Below, in pieces: positions 57,365-64,000 of a stretch of 64,000 nt of DNA. The notes under the pieces are model-generated. The model made no database searches, was not told the origin of the DNA, and saw only the letters and a list, made by a program, of their open reading frames with translations. The stretch is from assembly GCA_019614645.1 (NCBI GenBank), contig JABWDB010000001.1, positions 19,199,501-19,263,500 on the forward strand. The letters are read 5' to 3'. This DNA is from Stratiolaelaps scimitus (lineage: Eukaryota; Arthropoda; Arachnida; Mesostigmata; Laelapidae). Every line of letters starts with the position of its first letter. The first letter of the stretch is position 1. The position numbers were made by a program, and so were the translations under genes.

Positions 57365-57422
57365 CAATAATCTCATATCTCGTCTCAGGCGAACTAAACA
57401 GGCAACCGAGATGAGATTATTG
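57365..57422. repeat. Short inverted repeat / hairpin near BRF1
   Basis: CAATAATCTCAT…CTCG (57365-57382) pairs with CGAGATGAGATTATTG (57407-57422), apart from a 2-nt bulge. This gives a stem of about 16 bp with a loop of about 24 nt, located about 0.9 kb upstream of the BRF1 start. It is hairpin-like, but no known RNA is recognised. Confidence 0.5.
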
Positions 57423-60400
57423 TTTCTCATAGAAATGCTGCGGAACAGACCGCGCCTTGACGAGACCCATTGTTGTCGTCCTTAGGCAATGGCCAGGTTG
57501 AGAGGTCGTTCCATTGCAACGGCCGATACCAAGCGAGACAATGAAAAGGGTGGCCATCGATGATTGTAATAACAATTGAGACAAAATAGAAATCGTAAAG
57601 GTGATACTCTATCTAGGAAATTAGCACCAATTGTCAGTGCGGGTCGAACGTCCAAGACATTGATTCTTTAAAATAAGATGCTATTTTACATAGTAGTTAT
57701 TATATCTTCAAGGCTCAAACAAAGCAGCCAGGCAAATAAGAAAAAAAACCTCAAATATGGTTGTATCATAATCTCAACGTAACCATACAATGAGTAAACA
57801 ACTGCGTTTGATCGCTGACACAATGACATCTCATGACAATGTTTTCGAAAAAAGAAATTTCTCACAGAGTTGATTTGAAAGCACAAATTGCTCATTAAAA
57901 ATACACGCCATTGCTAGATCTCTATTTGCATGATGATTACATGAGATATATATATATATGAGGGGGAATGCAATAGGGGACTGCATGAAATTGTACGAAT
58001 TTTTCTGATTGAAGTGGGTGTGTGTGTCTGTGCTGATGGGTCGATCATTAGCCATGTCGAATAAAGCAAGAGCAAAATACGAATTTAAGTAAATTTTTTA
58101 TTCCGCCATGGAATGATGCAGCAAGCGGGCATTAACTTGCAAACGGCCAAGCTAGGTCAATGGGAGATTCGGATTGGTACGGTTATAATATAGAATTATA
58201 TAAATAACTTTATATGCTCTGGTATAGGGGTTTTCGGGCAGACTTCCGGCCAACATTTAACGTCCACGCTCTAGTCATGTTCAAATTGTACTACTTATTC
58301 TAAATAACTAAGATCGATCCATGTTCTTATTGGAGTTGAATAATGAAGTGAGCCATCATTCTAGTTGACGACCTAATACCTAAATCCGAACTGTAGATAC
58401 TCTGTCCATATACTGCTCTCGAAGATAGCTGTATATCGCTTAAGGAGTTGCCACCACGTCTACTGGTCACAATGACCACACAGTTGACCATAAACAGCCT
58501 GAGGCGTCCTGTAGGTTTTCAGAGCAGTGTCCGATCTGCCCCTCTGCATTGCCTAGCAGTACGCGCCGCTGCTGTTGGTTTAAATAGCGCGTGCGTTTTT
58601 GCTTAGACTGTCATTGGCCTCGAGAGCTATGTGTGGTTTCAATGCAGTCCCCAACGAGCAGCTTATGCTTCTTTTGAGGTCTCCTTGATCTCGGTCTCTC
58701 TGTGCACTTCTGCTGTGAGGTCTCGCTGATTGCGTTAACTATGAGATGTGAAGGCTTGCTCGAGTGTATAACACCCAATGTCCCACCGACATTGAACAAG
58801 TTGTGTGTGCAAAGTGTTTTATAAATGTGCTAGTATGTCTTTTGTATTGAAGCTTACAGTTAGCTCCCTATTGTGCCAATGCGGCACCCTGCAGGGAAGT
58901 TAAACTTGACTAGCATTCACATCTGGATGTTTCCCAAACACTTAATAGTTGTCCAAATTATAGTTCTTCCAAAGAATTCACCCTGTCCTTAGTTAACAAT
59001 ATTGTGTGGATAGGTTTTCCATATGTTTGTACGTAAACGTGATTATTTTAAGGCGTGTATTTTTCACCATCGGGTTTTCTCGTCGAGACACGTGATGTTA
59101 TACACGAATTATCATCAAATTCATTAGAGCCGTTTCCGGAATCGTTGTCACGTACCCACATGTCATACATTGTCATATATTAACTTGACGCGCGTAGAGG
59201 ATACGAATGTACACCCATAATTGTGAACATGTTCCAGCCTATGGGAACATCGGCAGACTGAGAAGGTTTTTCTGGGCTAATTCGTGCTAGCAGTCGACAA
59301 CGCAAGACAAGCGCTGTGCCCAAAGGATTGGAATCGGGATTGGAATTCTCATGACCATGCGTCGGCTGTTAGCACGGGAGGTTTCAGGAACCAACGACTA
59401 GCAACTGATCATATTGTCTATTTATTTTAAAAAGAAATGCAGAATTCCATTATCAGATTCTTTACTCATGACAATACAATTTATTAAGGAAACGTATTAG
59501 CTTGCATATGCCAGCAGAGTATGTTGAACTTTAGTATTTTGCTGGTCAAGTTTGATAGTTTCTTCTGGTTCACAGCTCGGACAGCATCTCCGAAATGCAT
59601 CGATAGACGTCACTGCCCGAGTGTACATGCAGTGGACATGGATGGCAAATGGATGGCATTTGATGGACGCTGTGATAATCCCTAATCTGTACGAGTACTA
59701 TCAGTCAACCGCACTAAATGGTTAGGGACAACAAAGAATGACTCAGAAGGAACTGCTCAGGGCGTATCACCAGTGGCGTACAATAAAACCCAATAAGAAG
59801 TTTTCATTAGCGTTGATCATCAATACTGAAGCTTTGCACTGTTGTGGGTGCTCTTCTCGGGAATGAACTTCGTCACCCTATGAGGTGGGTGTCCGAAAGC
59901 AGTTCGTGCACCTGTTGTTATGATGACGATGACTCGTATGAATAATAGTATAATAGGTAAATTAACGTAGTCAACTAACTACGCGAGCGAAAAGAAAACG
60001 CAAAAGAAAAAACTAGGGAAAACGCTGTCGATAGATATTGGTTTGGGGTGTCCCTGGCGAATAGCTTACTACATCGAAGCGATGTAGATACTCGCGAGGG
60101 AGTACTTAATTAACGATGGTGTAAACGTTGCGTAGTTAGGAAGCTTGCTAGATTACCGAGGTGGTTGACTCAGATTTGTTTGTGACATCTTGATAGTAGA
60201 GACACATTCTGGTAAAGGATATCACCTCGAACGAAGGTGAACCTCATGAATTATCGTCGACCTTTAAATCTGTCACGCGCTTAGGTCTTGATAGGTTGAA
60301 TTGTCAAGACGACTTGAAGTTGCTCGAGCATGACCCAACCTGGGCAAGGAAGTCGACTCCTGTCTTCTACTAATTGCTTCCGTGTTTAACGCTACTTGCA

Positions 60401-63400
60401 ATTAACATTGATTGGTAACAGCCTCACCAAGGATAATTGCCTTTAAAGAATCGAAATGCTGCCTGCAGATTACGCGACTGCTACCATGGTACCATAGTAT
60501 GGCAATGTATATGACTATTATCAATATACCTACTTCAATGGCCATCATTTCATGTTTAAAATACGAAAAATGCTGTGGCTGCTGATGACGATAATGATTC
60601 CAGGTGGCGCTATACCATGGTAAGATCCACTCAAATGCATGTATAATACATGTGTGGCGTCGGCTGGAATTCTTATAAGGTTCCAAGAGAGATCGTTATA
60701 GAACACTGCGGGCATTTTAGAATCGACTAGCTAATTGGAATCGGCAAGCGTCGATAGGCACGGGTCCCGACACCAATAATGCACCAATCACATTCAGAAT
60801 TGTTTTGCTTTACTTTGAATTAGTATTATTATGAATATTTTTTAGGAATGGCTAGCCTACGAATATGTTACTAATTCATTATTATGCATAATGCTAGTTA
60901 GTGGACGTGGTTATTAAGATCAGGAAGTTGTCCCACACCATCCCAACGGTAAATTGTCCACAGCCAACACAGACGTATGTGGTATGCTAGATCGGAAAAT
61001 GGACACCTTGTTAACTCGTAAGGGTAGGAGAGTTGTTTTCTGTGCCTGATTTCATCAATTAGGTCGTTTATCAAGGAACATTTTGATCACGCAAGGACTG
61101 TTTGTTTGTGGCTGCATTGTAGTGCTTCTGTACATTATGTCTGACATTATGCCTTGGCAACACAATACGTAAACATATTATAATATTAGAAATCGATTGG
61201 GCCGTCGTTGTTTGGTTATGAATTATTATCTTGTTAACCATGGAAGAATCAATCAATCAATCAAACGATTACGAGGTTTCGAACAAGAACGACAGCAGAA
61301 GACGTCTTGAGAAACATAAAAAAACTAGGTGTATATTAGAGACTCGCTTGAGATCGATGTTTCAGCGACACGATCTATGTTTCAGCGAGAGTACTAGAAG
61401 TTACAGCCCATTCAGTTGAAGTTGTACTCAGTGGTTGGCACGCGCCCCCAGAACTGCTCGAGTGAAAGTTATGCCACCCCCGACATTGGCCGATGCATTC
61501 ATCTGGCACGTCTTCATCGACATCGCGTCCGTCGTATGCGATGCCCGAAATAATCGGACCGATTTGCGTCTAAACACAAAGCCGACCTCTCGCGCAAGAG
61601 GACAAAATGGGAACAACGCGTTCGGCTATCGTTTGTTACGACCAACGCCGCGCGTCGATTGACGCCCATACCAAACAACAATACTGACTTCTCCGACGAA
61701 TTAACTAATAGGGCAACTCTTCCTATGGATGCCAACAAACAGTGGCGGCATAAGCGACCGCAGCGACAACGGTGGCAGGTGGCGGTGGCCGCAACAGCAA
61801 CGGTCATCCAGCAAAGTTCAGCTGCTGAAAACAACTGCATATCAACCACTGCGATCAGCGTCACCAACAGCCACATCACACATACACACAGAGAGAGACA
61901 CAACCACAAAATTCACTTTTATTCTCAAAAAACGAATTATCTCTCGCGTTTGCTCTTAAATCTAACCAGCTGTAATGGCAATATAGCGGCAGCTATTGTC
62001 GTTACAGCTGGTAACGACACAATTGCTGCCGAGACCGACACAAAATTATATCACGTCATTGTGTGGTCATGTATCCTGGTTGATCTGTGTCTGCTATCTG
62101 CATGCACTGCGCTCGTCTATGTGTATGCCTCTATGTGGGCGCGTGAGTGGCTTAACATCCTTCCGGTGTACAGTAACAACGATGGCAGAAAGCAGTATCA
62201 CAGTTGACAAAGATAGCACGAGAAGCAGAGGGACCCCAGGCTCGTCGCTTGTCAGCTAATTGCTGCAGTCGCTGCGACTCGGTGGAGGAATTGCGCCAGC
62301 TGCTTCCGTAGTCACCACCGCTGCCACCGCCGCCGCCGTTGCAGAAGAAGAAACAGCAACAACGTCTATAGAAACGCAGGTGAAGACGCCGACGACGACG
62401 ACGACACCGCCACGGGGAGATTCTGCCGGAATGGTTGAACGAGTCGACAAGCGGCCCGGCAGGAGACACCGAATCAACAGCGACAACTGGTGAATTGTCC
62501 TGTTCGTCAACGCTACCCCCTCGTGTAACGACGCCAATATCTCTGTTATGCGTTTAGCTTATTTATATGCAACAGAGCAGTGTCTAGGCAGGAATGGTTG
62601 TTTTGTTTGTCTTGCGCGCAAAGCAGCAGCAGCAGTTTGAATACAAGCAGCATTAAAGCAGCTGGTTAAAGCTGAAACAACATGAGCAACAGCAGTAATA
62701 ACAACAACATCAGCAAAAGCGACCGCATCGGCCGCATCAGCAGCACAAAGACCAATGGTGGTAGTCAGTGGCAATCTCTTCAGTTCCGATGTACTCCAGC
62801 GCCGCTCACGAACAAACCGGGCCAGCGAGTCTGCTAGCGAGGCGTCACCAGCTCCACCGGTTCCGCCGCTGGGCGATCATTAACATTATCATCATCTTAC
62901 TTGGCATTCTATCTTGTCCGACGTCACCAATTGCAGATGACACTTAGGCCAAAGGGTACGACAACATAGTGTATGGCATAATAATGCGAGTTAGCTGAGC
63001 CACACATTCGAGTGATTGAGTGGTGTGTGAGGGCAGTCAAGCGCGTAATCGGCCGGTTGGTGTTGGTCAAGGCGTTCGTCGTTGACTGCCGGCTAATCGT
63101 GTACGTTACGCAGTGCGGCCAGTTACTACCTGTTCTACAAGCGGCGGTGGCGATGACGGTGGCGGCGGTGGCAATTCGCAGTGACCGGCAGTGGTCTGAT
63201 TCACTGCCGATGGGTGGGTGGATGGGTTTCGCTGAACGAAGGTGCAGGCAGATAAAGCAAAGGCAGTAGCGGACACTGTGGCGGGGGTTGACGCGATGTC
63301 TTAAGCACCTCGTGCTCTAGTCGCCGTCCGTGGTGCAGCGTGTAATGTGTTTACATTGACACATGAATAGACGATCGCACACATATAGAGTCAGATCCAT

Positions 63401-63896
63401 GGGTCACAGTCACCCGGCATAGCATACTGGTCAATTGACACAGCAACGCTTGTCACGTCAACGCCAGCCACCTTCGACGCAGCTCGCAGTCAGGGCCGAT
63501 TTGGCTAAGACGAGGGGAGAAGGCTGCTGTCGTAGACACCTCGTTGTTACACAGCGTGGGCGCAACTTGATCTCATTTGAGTTTTCGTTGTTCGACTTGA
63601 ACCACAAAATCACTAAGGGTACAGGAGTACTCGCTACTAATACCTCTCTATGTCTTTGTTTATTGTTCGTATTATGAATCGTGGCGGTCGAATGGAGGAA
63701 GATACTCGTGGACGGTCGGAGCTATTTTCACTCTATCCAAAATTGACGAATGGTGATGATGAGATCGCCTGAACCAACATGATGTTGTCCACTGGCGTGT
63801 GGTTGCGCTCGCAGGCGTAATACGTCTACATATAATAATCGAGTAGCTGTTGCGTGTTATTAGCATTGGCACCGAGACGATGACGACGTCGTAGTG

Positions 63897-63901
<5 letters not shown>

Positions 63902-63931
<30 letters not shown>
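63902..63931. repeat. (AT)15 microsatellite
   Basis: An uninterrupted AT run near the end of the window. Confidence 0.95.
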
Positions 63932-63934
<3 letters not shown>

Positions 63935-64000
63935 AAGAGAACAGACCAGATGCGAAATATATACACCTCCTTCAATACAACATATACTATATTAACTATA

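Larger units (their letters stand above)
57361..64000. other. No gene recognised; probably CadN intron upstream of BRF1
   Basis: 57.4-61.4 kb is AT-leaning unique sequence with no supported coding region. 61.4-63.3 kb is more GC-rich with CAA/CAG/GGC trinucleotide runs that create short spurious frames. A TA array lies at 63902-63931. No cadherin-like exon appears, so the missing 5' exons must lie further on if the gene is colinear. Confidence 0.6.

Noticed and set aside
61659..62207. 182-codon plus-strand open frame with a hydrophobic stretch
   Set aside because: No recognisable domain. It begins in trinucleotide-repeat sequence and several competing frames overlap it.

Overview
The window is animal nuclear DNA, almost certainly from an arthropod. 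It is dominated by one split gene on the minus strand: an N-cadherin of the invertebrate type III classical cadherin family (fly CadN-like). It has GT-AG introns of about 0.1 to 5.7 kb, many TA, GA/CT and CAG/CAA microsatellites, and GC-rich low-complexity islands. The protein combines many cadherin repeats, an EGF/laminin-G block and a beta-catenin-binding tail, which vertebrate classical cadherins do not. I cannot name the species. A chelicerate such as a mite is a guess only.

Layout from low to high coordinates. 1-7.1 kb has no recognisable gene: balanced sequence, one (TA)43 array and a GC-rich patch at 3.15-4.02 kb. 7.2-12.6 kb is a GC-rich, pyrimidine-rich (plus strand) low-complexity tract whose many long open frames look spurious. 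12.6-21.83 kb is rich in simple repeats and lies downstream of the cadherin stop codon. The first AATAAA after that stop, on the minus strand, is at 18090-18085, so about 3.7 kb of it may be 3' UTR. 21.83-52.35 kb holds 14 constitutive cadherin exons plus one homologous alternative exon. I joined them by GT-AG sites, and every junction preserves frame, giving 2,644 codons and a stop. 54.63-56.45 kb holds a complete intronless BRF1 gene (TFIIIB subunit), also on the minus strand. 56.45-64 kb has no gene I can support.

The first cadherin exon seen here starts inside a cadherin repeat behind a clean splice acceptor, and no other cadherin exon occurs between it and the end of the window. The 5' exons (signal peptide and first repeats) should therefore lie beyond 64 kb. 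If so, BRF1 sits inside a cadherin intron of at least 11.6 kb on the same strand.

The most interesting items are: (1) two 165-bp, phase-0 exons about 51% identical at protein level, a mutually exclusive exon pair that swaps half of a cadherin repeat; (2) a 141-bp near-perfect foldback with a 3-nt loop in the intron between BRF1 and the cadherin exons; (3) the nested BRF1; (4) the long simple-repeat and GC-rich tracts downstream of the cadherin stop. The two genes have unrelated jobs: neuronal/epithelial adhesion, and RNA polymerase III initiation.
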